Made by a program: the position numbers and the translations under genes. From JBLEFH01 sp047345645 (GTDB lineage: Bacteria > Pseudomonadota > Alphaproteobacteria > Rhodobacterales > Rhodobacteraceae): a DNA stretch of 50,132 nt. The notes beneath the pieces were generated by a model. The model saw nothing but the letters and a program-made list of their open reading frames with translations. It was not told the DNA's origin and did not search any database. Numbering within the stretch: position 1 is the first letter of the stretch; every line of letters begins with the position of its first letter. The stretch is taken from the NCBI GenBank assembly GCA_047345645.1, contig JBLEFH010000012.1. The stretch is one strand, 5' to 3'. Below are positions 1 to 8,144 of the stretch, one piece after another.

Positions 1-206
1 ATAAAAAAGGTTCTCCTGCGCCTCCAGACGTCCCATCATCGCCTGATCCTCCCTGCCGATAAGGCAAGTGAATCAGTCGGTTGGGTCTCGATCAAGGTCA
101 GAGTTTTTCACCAGCATCGGTCGTTTTTGGATTGTTTGATTGATCCCATCATTGACAGTTCCAAAATACCCTGCCAAAACTAGTTTTGTTGTTGAAGGTT
201 TTTGGC
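1..206. other. Left-edge non-coding stretch
   Basis: I see no convincing gene before the resolvase. In serine-recombinase loci the recombination site often lies just upstream of the gene, so this stretch is where one would look for it. I could not recognise a defined set of resolvase subsites by eye. Confidence 0.4.
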
Positions 207-746
207 ATGATTTTAGGCTATGCTCGCGTCTCAACTGAAGAGCAGCATCTCGATGCCCAAATTCTCGCCCTCGAAGAGGCGGGTGTGGAACGCGTTTGGT
301 CGGATAAAATTTCCGGATCAAAGCGTCAGCGCCCGGAGCTTGATCGCATGCTCGACCAGCTTCGTCCCGACGATGTTATTGTTGTGACGAAATACGATCG
401 CCTGAGCCGATCACTTCAGGACCTTCTCGCAATAGTCGATGTCATTCGATCGAAAGGTGCGGGTTTCAAATCTCTTGCTGAGGACATCGACACGACCACG
501 CCCGCTGGTCGGCTAATATTTCATGTCTTCGCATCTATTGCGCAATTCGAGCGCGAACGGATTTCCGAACGCACCCGTGAAGGACTCGCCGCCGCCAAAC
601 GTCGAGGCCGAATTAGTGGGCGCCCCCCTGCCCTGTCATTAGAGCAGCGCGAGGAAGTGCGACGATTGAGGGATGAGGAACTGCGTGGGATTGCTGAACT
701 GGCACGGCTTTTCAAGGTGAGTGCAAACACAATCAGACGCGCATAG
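207..746 (+). CDS. Serine recombinase (resolvase/invertase family)
   Basis: A 179-aa small serine recombinase of the Tn3 resolvase/DNA invertase family, which cuts and rejoins DNA at short sites through a phosphoserine link. The N-terminus reads MILGYARVSTEEQ, with the catalytic serine at residue 9 in the YARVS motif. The KYDRLSRS segment near residue 60 carries the conserved arginines. The family helix EREREISERTREGL-like region follows at about 115-130, and a helix-turn-helix DNA-binding tail (REEVRRLRDEE to SANTIRRA) ends the protein. Length is normal for the family. An in-frame TTG lies 21 bases upstream, but the ATG gives the canonical N-terminus. No transposase lies beside it in the window, so it may belong to a plasmid- or transposon-derived fragment whose other parts are off the left edge, or be cargo of the integrative element to its right. 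Confidence 0.9.
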   Translation: MILGYARVSTEEQHLDAQILALEEAGVERVWSDKISGSKRQRPELDRMLDQLRPDDVIVVTKYDRLSRSLQDLLAIVDVIRSKGAGFKSLAEDIDTTTPAGRLIFHVFASIAQFERERISERTREGLAAAKRRGRISGRPPALSLEQREEVRRLRDEELRGIAELARLFKVSANTIRRA

Positions 747-1160
747 GGCTTCAACTGGCGTGGAGGATCTTTACGAAGAGTCTGCACGAGGATGGAGCTG
801 CCAATAAGATCGATCCTCGTGTCAGATTGAACGTAGCGAAATGGCAGAATAGGACGATAAATTGCAATCGGCCCATAGCCGACCTGTGCGAGGGTCGCTC
901 GCTATCATGCAGCATTTACTAAACCGGTCATTTATACGCAATGTTGCGCTAGTTGAACGGACAAAGGCGGCTGACCGCTATTGGGCTGTGAACCAATGTC
1001 TGCAACTGAAGGATGTCACCTTAATACGTGATTTGGATCGATTTAGCGTAGCTGGCAATGCGATTAATGAATACCACTCATAGGCCCATTCGCGATTATC
1101 TATCTAATCATCTAACGTAACCCCCTCCATATTCCTGTCTAGAAAACACAGGAGTATGAA
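747..1160. other. Intergenic region without a supported gene
   Basis: About 410 bases between the resolvase and the CMD-like gene. One open frame of 73 codons runs at 862-1083, but it starts with a non-ATG codon, has no clear ribosome binding site and no recognisable protein. The promoter of the downstream gene should lie in the AT-rich part just before 1150. A GGAG ribosome binding site sits at 1151-1154. Confidence 0.5.
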
Positions 1161-1910
1161 ATGAAGACACTTGCACCCTTTGCAGTCGCCCTGTCGCTGG
1201 CTGGCACGGCAAGCCTTGCACAGACCGTCTCCCTGCTTGAACGCGCCGCGCCAGCGCTTGCCGCCTACAACGCCAATGTCGTCGAAGGCGATCTATGGCA
1301 GCGCGACGGCCTGTCGCCGCGTGATCGCAGCGTGGTGTCGGTCGCGGCCCTGATCGCTGGCGGTAAGACCGAGCTGCAGCCGCAAGAATTCGCCCGCGCG
1401 CTGGATAATGGTGTTACCCCGTCGGAACTCTCGGGAATCATCACCCATCTGGCTTTTTACTCCGGCTGGAACAATGGCGTCGCAGCCGCCGAAACTGCCG
1501 CCGACCTTTACGATCAGCGCGGTATCGCCACGACCGACCTGCCCGGCGCGGATGTTGAACTGCTGCCGCTTGATCAGCAAACCGAGGATGCGCGCCAGTC
1601 CAACGTGCAGGAGACCTATGGACCGACCTCGCAGGGCGTCGTCGATTTCACGCAGGATCCGCTTTTTCTGGACCTTTGGCAGCGCCCTGATCTGGAGCCG
1701 CGGGACCGCAGCCTCGTGACGGTCAGTTCGCTGGTCGCGAACGGTCAAAGCGAGCAGGTCACGTTCCACTTGAACCGCGCCATGGATAACGGCCTGACGC
1801 GCGAGGAGGCATCCGAGGCGCTGACACAACTGGCCTTCTACGCCAATTGGCCAAACGTCTTTTCGGCAATGCCCGTCTTTCAAGACGTCTTCGACAGCCG
1901 CGAACAGTAA
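1161..1910 (+). CDS. Exported carboxymuconolactone decarboxylase (CMD)-family protein
   Basis: A 249-aa protein made of a signal peptide (hydrophobic run in the first 20 residues, likely cleaved after SLAQT) and two CMD-like repeats. Each repeat has the pattern WQRDGLSPRDRSVVSVAAL or WQRPDLEPRDRSLVTVSSL, followed by an E(F/V) helix, a DNG turn and an L(T)xLAFYxxW end. CMD-fold proteins include gamma-carboxymuconolactone decarboxylase and AhpD-like peroxidase reductases. The CxxC of AhpD is not visible here, so a redox role is not supported. The GGAG Shine-Dalgarno is 6 bases from the ATG. Only 18 bases separate it from the cupin gene, so the two are very likely co-transcribed. CMD plus cupin plus alpha/beta hydrolase plus LysR is a common proteobacterial cluster of uncertain substrate. 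The signal peptide places this version in the periplasm. Confidence 0.85.
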   Translation: MKTLAPFAVALSLAGTASLAQTVSLLERAAPALAAYNANVVEGDLWQRDGLSPRDRSVVSVAALIAGGKTELQPQEFARALDNGVTPSELSGIITHLAFYSGWNNGVAAAETAADLYDQRGIATTDLPGADVELLPLDQQTEDARQSNVQETYGPTSQGVVDFTQDPLFLDLWQRPDLEPRDRSLVTVSSLVANGQSEQVTFHLNRAMDNGLTREEASEALTQLAFYANWPNVFSAMPVFQDVFDSREQ

Positions 1911-1928
1911 TCGATAGGAATCTTTGAC

Positions 1929-2390
1929 ATGAAAACGCTTATCATAGCCGCAACACTCGGCGTCGCGACCGCCCCCGCCATCGCGCAGGAGGGCGGCATT
2001 ACACGCAACGGATCGCAAACCGCCACCATTGGCGCAGAAGATCTGTTCACCGGAACTGCCTTGGTCGAACCTGTCTTCGGCACCAACGAAAATCGCCCGT
2101 TCAGCACGGGCAAGGTCACCTTTCTGCCTGGTGCGCGGTCTAACTGGCACACCCATCCGAATGGTCAGACGCTTGTCGTGACTTCAGGCACCGGCTGGAC
2201 GCAGGAAGAGGGTGGTGAACGTCAGGTGATCAATGCCGGGGATGTCGTCTGGTGCCCGCCCGGTGTCAGGCATTGGCACGGGGCCACGGATACCACCGCA
2301 ATCACCCATCTGGCCATTCAGCAGGTCGAAGGCGACACCGCCGTCGAGTGGATGGAGCCGGTTACTGACGAACAATATCTGGGCCAATAA
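1929..2390 (+). CDS. Exported cupin-domain protein
   Basis: A 153-aa small cupin with an N-terminal signal peptide (MKTLIIAATLGVATAPAIAQ). The cupin metal motif is clear: W-H-T-H-P-N-G-Q-T-L around residues 75-84 gives two histidines and the following glutamine. The second motif PGVRHWHGA near residue 118 gives the last histidine. These proteins bind a metal ion in a beta-barrel and usually act on small phenolic or keto substrates. It follows the CMD-like gene closely and shares its likely export, so the pair may act together in the periplasm. A strong terminator hairpin follows immediately. No substrate can be named from sequence. Confidence 0.85.
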   Translation: MKTLIIAATLGVATAPAIAQEGGITRNGSQTATIGAEDLFTGTALVEPVFGTNENRPFSTGKVTFLPGARSNWHTHPNGQTLVVTSGTGWTQEEGGERQVINAGDVVWCPPGVRHWHGATDTTAITHLAIQQVEGDTAVEWMEPVTDEQYLGQ

Positions 2391-2397
2391 CCCCAGG

Positions 2398-2424
2398 ACG
2401 CGGGTCGAACAGACCCGCGTTTTT
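2398..2424 (+). terminator. Rho-independent terminator after the cupin gene
   Basis: Perfect 9-bp stem ACGCGGGTC / GACCCGCGT with a 5-base loop, followed by TTTT. It lies between the cupin stop codon and the start of the next gene on the same strand, so it would end or attenuate transcription before the hydrolase gene. Confidence 0.85.
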
Positions 2425-2446
2425 CAAAGGCTTGAAAGATAACACC

Positions 2447-3403
2447 ATGACGAACCAAAACAACTTCTATACCTCTGATGCCGTGACCCGCGAAAAGGTC
2501 AGCTTCAAAACGCTCTACGGCACCAAGGTTGCCGGCAATCTGTTTACGCCCAAGGATATGGATGCGGCGGCAAAGCATCCGGCCATCGTCGTTGGTCACC
2601 CTATGGGCGCGGTCAAGGAACAAAGCGCCAATCTCTATGCGACCAAGATGGCCGAGATGGGGTTTGTCGCCATGTCGATTGACCTGCCCTATTGGGGCGA
2701 AAGCGAGGGCGCGCCGGGCAATCTTGTCTCGCCCGATCTTTATGCCGAGGCGTTCAATGCCGCCGTCGATTTCCTTGGTACCCGCGATTTTGTTGATCGC
2801 GTGCGTATCGGTGGCATCGGCATCTGTGGCAGTGGCGGTTTCCTGATCAGCGCCGCCAAGATTGATCCGCGGCTCAAGGCGATTGCCACTGTCAGCATGT
2901 ATGACATGGGTCAGGCCAACCGCAGCGCGTTGCAGAAATCGCAAAGCGTCGAACAGCGCAAGCAGGTGATCGCGGATGCCGCCCAGCAACGCTATGCCGA
3001 ATTCGAAGGCGCGGAGCCCGAACTGACCAGCGGTACACCGCATGAATTGACCGGCAACGCGATCGGTGACGAGTTCTATGATTTCTATCGCACCGAACGC
3101 GGCAATGTGACGCCCGATGGGCAGTCGCCCGACCGGACGACGCATCCGACGCTGACCAGCAACATGACCTTCATGAACTTCTATCCGTTCAATGATATCA
3201 AGACGATCTCGCCACGGCCGATGTTGTTCATCACGGGTGATCAGGCCCATTCGCGCGAATTTAGCGAGGATGCTTATACCCGTGCCGCCGAGCCGAAAGA
3301 ACTGCACTGTGTCGAAGGTGCCGGTCATGTCGATCTTTATGACGATCTGGACCTGATCCCTTTCGACAAGCTGGGACAGTTCTTTGAAGAAAAGCTGTCC
3401 TGA
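2447..3403 (+). CDS. Alpha/beta hydrolase
   Basis: A 318-aa cytoplasmic alpha/beta hydrolase of the YcjY/dienelactone-hydrolase-like type. The strand-turn HPMGAVKEQ near residue 50 would form the oxyanion hole. The nucleophile elbow reads G-I-C-G-S-G-G at about residues 124-130, giving a Gly-x-Ser-Gly serine nucleophile. The acid would be in the FITGDQAHS loop, and the catalytic histidine is in VEGAGHVDLYD near the C-terminus. The ATG at 2447 is chosen over an in-frame TTG at 2432. The gene sits just after a terminator and before a LysR regulator on the same strand. It may be the LysR target or part of the same pathway as the CMD and cupin proteins. Substrate unknown. Confidence 0.88.
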   Translation: MTNQNNFYTSDAVTREKVSFKTLYGTKVAGNLFTPKDMDAAAKHPAIVVGHPMGAVKEQSANLYATKMAEMGFVAMSIDLPYWGESEGAPGNLVSPDLYAEAFNAAVDFLGTRDFVDRVRIGGIGICGSGGFLISAAKIDPRLKAIATVSMYDMGQANRSALQKSQSVEQRKQVIADAAQQRYAEFEGAEPELTSGTPHELTGNAIGDEFYDFYRTERGNVTPDGQSPDRTTHPTLTSNMTFMNFYPFNDIKTISPRPMLFITGDQAHSREFSEDAYTRAAEPKELHCVEGAGHVDLYDDLDLIPFDKLGQFFEEKLS

Positions 3404-3490
3404 ACCAGCAGGCACCTGACCGCTGGTGGTGATTGTTCCCTCATGACCAAAATGACATACTCGGCATTCCGGCATGAGGGAATTTCATCA

Positions 3491-4402
3491 ATGCAGCGCA
3501 AGGATATCACCGATCTGATCGCCTTTCTCGAGGTGGCGCGCGAAGAAAGTTTTACCAAGGCCGCTGCGCGATTGGGCGTGTCGCAATCCGCGCTCAGCCA
3601 TACTGTGCGGCAGCTGGAAGAGCGGCTGGACATTCGACTGCTGACACGGACAACGCGCAGCGTTTCAACGACCGAGGCTGGCGAGCGTCTGCTGAAACGC
3701 ATCGGCCCGCATTTCGAAGACATTGCCAGCGAGCTGGATGGTCTAAGTTCCCTGCGCGACGAGGTCGCTGGGACGATTCGTATCACCGCCGGCGATTTCC
3801 AAATTCGGCAATTCCTGTGGCCGAAACTGCGCGATTTCCTACGCGCCTATCCCGAGGTGAATGTCGAAATATCAGTGGATTACGGATTACAGGATATCGT
3901 AGCCGAGCGCTTCGACGCAGGCGTAAGGCTTGGCTCCCAAGTGGCGCGCGACATGATCGCCACTCGGATCAGCCCTGATATCCGCTTCGTTATCGTCGGG
4001 GCGCCCTCCTATTTCGACACACATCCGGTGCCGGAAAGGCCAGCCGATTTGACCGAGCAGGATTGCATCAATCTACGCCTTTCGACCCATGGCGGTCTTT
4101 ATCCGTGGGAGCTGGAAGAAAACGGTCGCGAGATCAGTGTGCGGGTCGAGGGCCGACTGGTTTTCAACAACATCTATGACGTCCTGGACGCGGCGCGGGA
4201 TGGCTTCGGACTGGCCTTCGTTCCCGAAGATCTGGCCCGCTCGGATTGCGAGGCCGGTCGTTTGCAGATCGTCATGCCCGATTACGCGCCGGTTTGGGAA
4301 GGGTTTCACCTTTATTACCCAAGCCGCCGCCAGCATTCACCAGCCTTCGCGGCCTTCGTCAAGGCGCTGCGCCATGATAAGGTCAAGACGTCTGAGCGCT
4401 AG
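3491..4402 (+). CDS. LysR-family transcriptional regulator
   Basis: A 303-aa LysR-type regulator. The N-terminal winged helix-turn-helix is typical: DLIAFLEVAREESFTKAAAR, then LGVSQSALSHTVRQLEERL and the wing LLTRTTRSVSTTEAGERLL (residues about 5-65). A helical linker and a substrate-binding-like effector domain (IRITAGDFQIRQFLWPKLRD to the end) follow. The start at 3491 matches the usual LysR beginning; an in-frame ATG at 3443 would add 16 unusual residues. It lies 87 bases after the hydrolase on the same strand, not divergently as LysR genes often do, so its targets are less obvious. The neighbouring hydrolase, CMD and cupin genes are the natural candidates. Confidence 0.92.
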   Translation: MQRKDITDLIAFLEVAREESFTKAAARLGVSQSALSHTVRQLEERLDIRLLTRTTRSVSTTEAGERLLKRIGPHFEDIASELDGLSSLRDEVAGTIRITAGDFQIRQFLWPKLRDFLRAYPEVNVEISVDYGLQDIVAERFDAGVRLGSQVARDMIATRISPDIRFVIVGAPSYFDTHPVPERPADLTEQDCINLRLSTHGGLYPWELEENGREISVRVEGRLVFNNIYDVLDAARDGFGLAFVPEDLARSDCEAGRLQIVMPDYAPVWEGFHLYYPSRRQHSPAFAAFVKALRHDKVKTSER

Positions 4403-4998
4403 TCCGATCCAATCCCACAGCCTGGCTTCTGCATGATTAATCTTTTTTGATATAATTGAATGTCATTCTCCCCTCCTGTCTGAAATGTCGGCTTTACGAT
4501 AATGCTACGACTTCCAAGCTTCACCGCCGCGAGTCCGCTTCCCGCCCGATGGGCCTGCGATGGTGCGAATTTCGCTGCGCTGAGAACGAATGGCGGTTAT
4601 CGCCGAATTTCTGCAGTCGCAACGCCGCGCCGCCGCATGTCGGCTTCCCGCCCAACATGTCGAATGCATCTCAATCGCGAAGGCGACAACCGCTGCGATA
4701 GTTGAGGTCTCCGCGCTTCTCGCCTTCGCTACTGCCGGGGCGGCATCACGGTTGTTGCCGATGCTGAAACACATGTGACCGGGTGCCGAAACTTAATGCA
4801 AGCGGGTGCCGATCAGAGTGAGAACTAGCACTTGGCTGAAAAATGCTTACATTTGATAATTTTTACATGAGTTTTTCGCGGGTGTCGTCCGGCGTCAGGT
4901 TGGCCAGTAGATCCTCTCGGAAATAATGTACAATAGGATGGCCGCATTCGGCTGATAGGTATGCTTGCGGGCTGCTCTTCGGCCTGGTGGCCCGGAGA
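4403..4998. other. Long non-coding stretch with short repeated motifs
   Basis: Nearly 600 bases without a believable gene; the short open frames here overlap on both strands and match nothing. It contains two copies of a 15-base motif, GTCNGCTTCCCGCCC, at 4533-4547 and 4639-4653. A third copy lies far away at 37991-38005. The stretch lies between the LysR cluster and the end of the integrative element, so one boundary of that element may lie here. I could not find a direct repeat that proves it. Confidence 0.5.
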
Positions 4999-5073
4999 CC
5001 AAACTGACGAAACTGACAATACCCAAGTGCCGCGCTGAGCTGATGGTTTAGTCAGTATTGTCAGTTTGGTCAG
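4999..5073. repeat. Inverted repeat with iterated AACTGAC units
   Basis: The left block at 4999-5022 reads ACCAAACTGACGAAACTGACAATAC, containing two AAACTGAC units. The right block, GTATTGTCAGTTTGGTCAG at 5055-5073, is its inverted counterpart, so the two can pair over about 19 positions with a three-base insertion in the left block. They are separated by about 30 bases. The pair lies 23 bases beyond the stop codon of the DUF3987 gene. Iterated units near replication genes of integrated elements can be origin iterons, operators or end sites; which one applies is not shown. Confidence 0.6.
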
Positions 5074-5095
5074 TGCTCTGCGCCCGACAAGTTTA

Positions 5096-6607
5096 CTAGC
5101 CGCGCAGTTTCTTGCGGGAGGTCATAGTTAGGACCGGGTTTACATCGTAGAGGCGTCTGGGGCGGCCGCCTTTTGCTGAGGCTGGAATTGGCAGCGCTCG
5201 GACTATGTCAGCATCCTCAAGTGCAACGATGCCTTGATTGATTTCAGATATCGTGCTCAGCCCCGCACGTTCCATCCGCCTGATCTCGCGCGTCGAAAAT
5301 TGCTGCCAGCCGGTCTCACGCAAGAGTGCAACCAGGCGGCGCCCTGCGCGCTCCCCCGCATCACAGGCTGCCCCAGCATAGGCCCGGCGGGCCATTGGAA
5401 GGAAGTACTTTCGGATCAAATGTTGCGCACGTTGAAAGATTCCTATGCTGATCTGCTTGGGCTCTGCCGTATCACCGCTGGCCCAGTCCAACATCGCGAG
5501 TATCAGTGAAACGCGAAGGGAAAGTCCAGGCAGCTTCCCGATGAACGAAAGCAAAATGCCATCGGATCCGTGCTCCCATGCGCGCACCTGCTGACGAAAA
5601 GCGTCCAATGCTTCACAGGCATCTTCAGAAAATGCCAGAAAGTCAGGTTGAGGCTGGCCGTTATCGTCGGAGATCATCGACAATGACAGAAGCTGGTAAA
5701 TGGCTGCTTCGAAAAAGCGTTCGTCATGCCGCTCGCTTGGACGTTGTATGGGCGCCGGATTTGGCCAGATAGGAAGAAAACGGGCAAGCAGACCGTCGTC
5801 GTCCGCATTCATGAGGAGGCTTTTTAACCGATCAGGCTGAATGCCGCCCAGAACGCCTACTGTCAGACATTCAACATAAACTGGGTCACGACCCATGCGC
5901 TCAACAGAGTAGGGACGTCCCCCGTAGGCTTCCAGCCAAAATGGACGATCTGAGCCACCACCCGAATAGCGTGACATGCTTTGCAGCCACCCGGCGAGTT
6001 CATCTCGCGCAAGCAATGCGCCGCGCGGCTGCGCTTCTAAGATTGCTGCAAGTTTTTCAACCGTGGCGTCTGAAATCGCGAGGCGAGGCATAACCGGCTG
6101 CGGTCCAGGGTTCGCACCTGGCGGCATTTCGGGTGGGTCCGAACCTTCCTTTGCGGCAGCTTTTGCCGATTCCTTCCATGCATTCTTTACCAACTGCGAG
6201 ACCTCAGCCTTCTCCCGCCATTGTTCGAGTTCGGTCTGTACCGCGGCGCGCTGAGCGCGCTCGACTTTTTTCAGTGGCCCCAAAATCGCGTCAATGCCAG
6301 GTGATTTATTCATCGACGGGTTTCCGATCACGGCGGCCCACAGAGCTGGCGGTTCTGCCCATCCAGGCCAAGGAGTTACCCAGCGCGTATTGCCGATAAG
6401 CGCCCCAGCTACCGACAGTAGAGCGCCAAATACGTAGTCTGGTGGCGCCGCTTTTGCCTCAGCTGCCTGACGCAGCCAGCAGGCCCAACGCGGAGAGACA
6501 ACCTCGTCAAGAGGAAGTGAAGGAGGGGCTGATAGATCATCCTGCAAGTAACGCAGGTCCGGTTCTGGCCAGAGGGGTGCAAATGGAATGGGTGTGGCTT
6601 TTTTCAT
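5096..6607 (-). CDS. DUF3987 helicase/primase-associated protein
   Basis: A 503-aa protein of the DUF3987 family, common in satellites, prophages and integrative elements beside a Toprim primase. It carries a P-loop-like motif GNPSMNKSP (residues 95-103), preceded by the family's FGALLSVAGALIGN segment. It also has the typical ARDELAGWLQSMSRYSGG region near residue 200 and a WLEAYGGRPYSVER segment after it. The C-terminus resembles a winged helix (TREIRRMERAGLSTISEINQ). The family is thought to act as a replicative helicase or helicase-like ATPase, but this is inferred from context. The start codon overlaps the stop codon of the upstream primase gene by one base (TGATG), so the two are translationally coupled. 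Confidence 0.85.
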   Translation of the reverse strand: MKKATPIPFAPLWPEPDLRYLQDDLSAPPSLPLDEVVSPRWACWLRQAAEAKAAPPDYVFGALLSVAGALIGNTRWVTPWPGWAEPPALWAAVIGNPSMNKSPGIDAILGPLKKVERAQRAAVQTELEQWREKAEVSQLVKNAWKESAKAAAKEGSDPPEMPPGANPGPQPVMPRLAISDATVEKLAAILEAQPRGALLARDELAGWLQSMSRYSGGGSDRPFWLEAYGGRPYSVERMGRDPVYVECLTVGVLGGIQPDRLKSLLMNADDDGLLARFLPIWPNPAPIQRPSERHDERFFEAAIYQLLSLSMISDDNGQPQPDFLAFSEDACEALDAFRQQVRAWEHGSDGILLSFIGKLPGLSLRVSLILAMLDWASGDTAEPKQISIGIFQRAQHLIRKYFLPMARRAYAGAACDAGERAGRRLVALLRETGWQQFSTREIRRMERAGLSTISEINQGIVALEDADIVRALPIPASAKGGRPRRLYDVNPVLTMTSRKKLRG

Positions 6608-7491
6608 CAGGACAACTCCCGAGCCAGAAGGATGTCATTCCAATCACGGCCATTCGGTGCTGGAAGAAGACTGACCTTCCAGCCCTCAGAGTGGGCGCGT
6701 TCAGCCAGGTCGTTTCCTGCGCGCTGACCGGCATCATCTCCATCCGTCGCGATAACGATCTCTTCGGGACGGATCGGAAGCGTCAAGCCAGACATGCCCG
6801 AAGTGGAAAGTGCCGCCCAGATTGCACCAGCCTCAGGGAACAAGCCGGACGCCAAGGAGAGAGCGGTTTCAATACCTTCGGCTACGATGAGCGGGCCCTG
6901 TGCCTGCGAAAGTCGTACTGCTCCACCTGCAGCAGCCCCGAGCATCATCTTTGCAGGAGAAACGGTCGCCTTGGCCTGCCCATTCCGGTGCAGGTAAGTG
7001 CGGTGTATTCCGGTCCCACCGCCCTCAATAAGAGAAATCATTGCAGGGTGATGGTGGGCGCTGGGGCCGTGCCAACAAGCGGGGCGATAGCGCAGAGTGG
7101 GCGGCAATTTGCAGGTGATCCCGCGGTTGCGCAGGTACTGTTCCGCCGGTGTGCCTGCAATTGGCAATGCCTCTTCCCAGCAAGACTTGGCCTGCGCTTC
7201 ACGCTTTTTCACCGTGATTTCCGCTGATACCTCTTGGCTGGGAGGGGAGGCAGCGAAATAGGGAGCATCGTAGCAGTTGTTTGTCGTGATACCTGAGCCC
7301 TTTAGGGCGAGAACAACTGAGCGGAAGCTGCAGCCGGCGTGGCAGTAGGCCAAGAGCTGTCCATTGTCGCCATTCGAGAGGCTCAAGGCTGGCGTACGGG
7401 TGTTCTGGTGCGCTGGGCAGAGGGCAATGCCATAGCGGCCATGCCAGCGCCCACCGAGGCTGCGCGTGATACGTTCTGCGGTGCTGATCAT
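6607..7491 (-). CDS. Toprim-domain DNA primase-like protein with zinc finger
   Basis: A 294-aa protein with a CHC2-like zinc ribbon at the N-terminus (C25-x2-H28 and C50-H51-x2-C54) and a C-terminal Toprim fold. The Toprim catalytic glutamate is in IVAEGIETALSLA and the acidic pair in ATDGDDAGQRAG. Proteins of this shape prime DNA replication in satellite phages and integrated elements. The conserved stretch RGITCKLPPTLRYRPACWH between the two domains is typical of this primase group. It overlaps the upstream PC4-like gene by 4 bases and the downstream DUF3987 gene by 1 base, forming one replication operon on the minus strand. The protein is short because helicase activity appears to be left to the next gene. 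Confidence 0.88.
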   Translation of the reverse strand: MISTAERITRSLGGRWHGRYGIALCPAHQNTRTPALSLSNGDNGQLLAYCHAGCSFRSVVLALKGSGITTNNCYDAPYFAASPPSQEVSAEITVKKREAQAKSCWEEALPIAGTPAEQYLRNRGITCKLPPTLRYRPACWHGPSAHHHPAMISLIEGGGTGIHRTYLHRNGQAKATVSPAKMMLGAAAGGAVRLSQAQGPLIVAEGIETALSLASGLFPEAGAIWAALSTSGMSGLTLPIRPEEIVIATDGDDAGQRAGNDLAERAHSEGWKVSLLPAPNGRDWNDILLARELS

Positions 7492-7733
7492 GAGAGCCCC
7501 CGGGCTGTCATAACAGCGTCAAGATGATGCAGTGCTTGCAAGACCTCAGAAAGGCATTCCGCGCGCAGTGCACCCCCCTTCTTGGTCGGGCGCATTGTAC
7601 CGTCATCAGCGCGAAACCAGACGCGCAGGTTAACCAGATGGCAGCCCATATAATGATCCAAGCTTACCCGGATTTCTTCGCGGCTGTTCTTGTGGAGGGT
7701 GACCGTCGTGGCGGTCGTATCAAAGAATGTCAT
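7488..7733 (-). CDS. PC4/p15-like single-stranded DNA-binding protein
   Basis: An 81-aa protein with the hallmark of the PC4 (transcriptional coactivator p15) fold: NSREEIRVSLDHYMGCHLVN, then LRVWFRADDGTMRPTKKGGA and a C-terminal helix. In this fold four beta strands and a helix form a dimer that binds single-stranded DNA. Bacterial and phage members are linked to replication or transcription. The ATG at 7733 (MTFFDTTATTVTLHKN) is preferred over an in-frame upstream start at 7778, which adds residues with no family resemblance. The stop overlaps the primase start by four bases, so it very likely supplies ssDNA binding to the element's replication genes. Identification rests on motif reading, not a search. 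Confidence 0.72.
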   Translation of the reverse strand: MTFFDTTATTVTLHKNSREEIRVSLDHYMGCHLVNLRVWFRADDGTMRPTKKGGALRAECLSEVLQALHHLDAVMTARGLS

Positions 7734-7840
7734 CTTCTTTCCCTTTGCCTTGCTGGCAAGGGCGACATGAGCTACCAATCAGAGTTGAGAAGACTGAAAT
7801 GATAACCGCCGCCCGTGTACCAGACGGATGGCGGTTGTCG

Positions 7841-8029
7841 TCAGATAGAGGGGTGCTTTTTCTCGGCTTCCCAGGCTTCGAGTTGGCAGAGCTTCCAACG
7901 TGTACAGCCCGGCGACAACGGCACAGGTTTCGGGAAAAACGGATCTGTTTTGGCCCAACGCCAGGGGGTCGAACGGTGAACGCCGTAGCGAGCAGCTACT
8001 TGTGCATCGGAAAGGTATGTTTCGGCCAT
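7841..8029 (-). CDS. AlpA-family excisionase/regulator
   Basis: A 62-aa winged-helix protein of the AlpA/MerR-like group: ETYLSDAQVAARYGVHRSTP, then WRWAKTDPFFPKPVPLSPGC and the closing RWKLCQLEAWEAEK. The phenylalanine-proline wing (FPKPV) and the final W-x-x-x-x-L-E-A-W pattern are characteristic. AlpA proteins activate or assist excision by the integrase of P4-like elements and can control early genes. It lies between the integrase block and the replication genes on the same strand. Its start, ATG at 8029, gives the usual AlpA N-terminus; reading further upstream gives sequence without family resemblance. Confidence 0.85.
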   Translation of the reverse strand: MAETYLSDAQVAARYGVHRSTPWRWAKTDPFFPKPVPLSPGCTRWKLCQLEAWEAEKKHPSI

Positions 8030-8144
8030 CGAGGTGCTCCGTCTGTTGCAATCAACGACGAAGTGCCGCATCTGGGCGCCGTTTGGCATCCGTCGAAAAC
8101 GTCGAAAACTCCACTGAGGGTTTTCGACGCCGTTTTCGACGCAT

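Noticed and set aside
862..1083. Possible 73-aa gene after the resolvase
   Set aside because: Non-ATG start, no ribosome binding site, no recognisable product, and base pattern not typical of coding sequence.
4456..4778. Small genes in the 4.4-4.8 kb gap
   Set aside because: Overlapping frames on both strands, repetitive non-coding look, no homologous motif.
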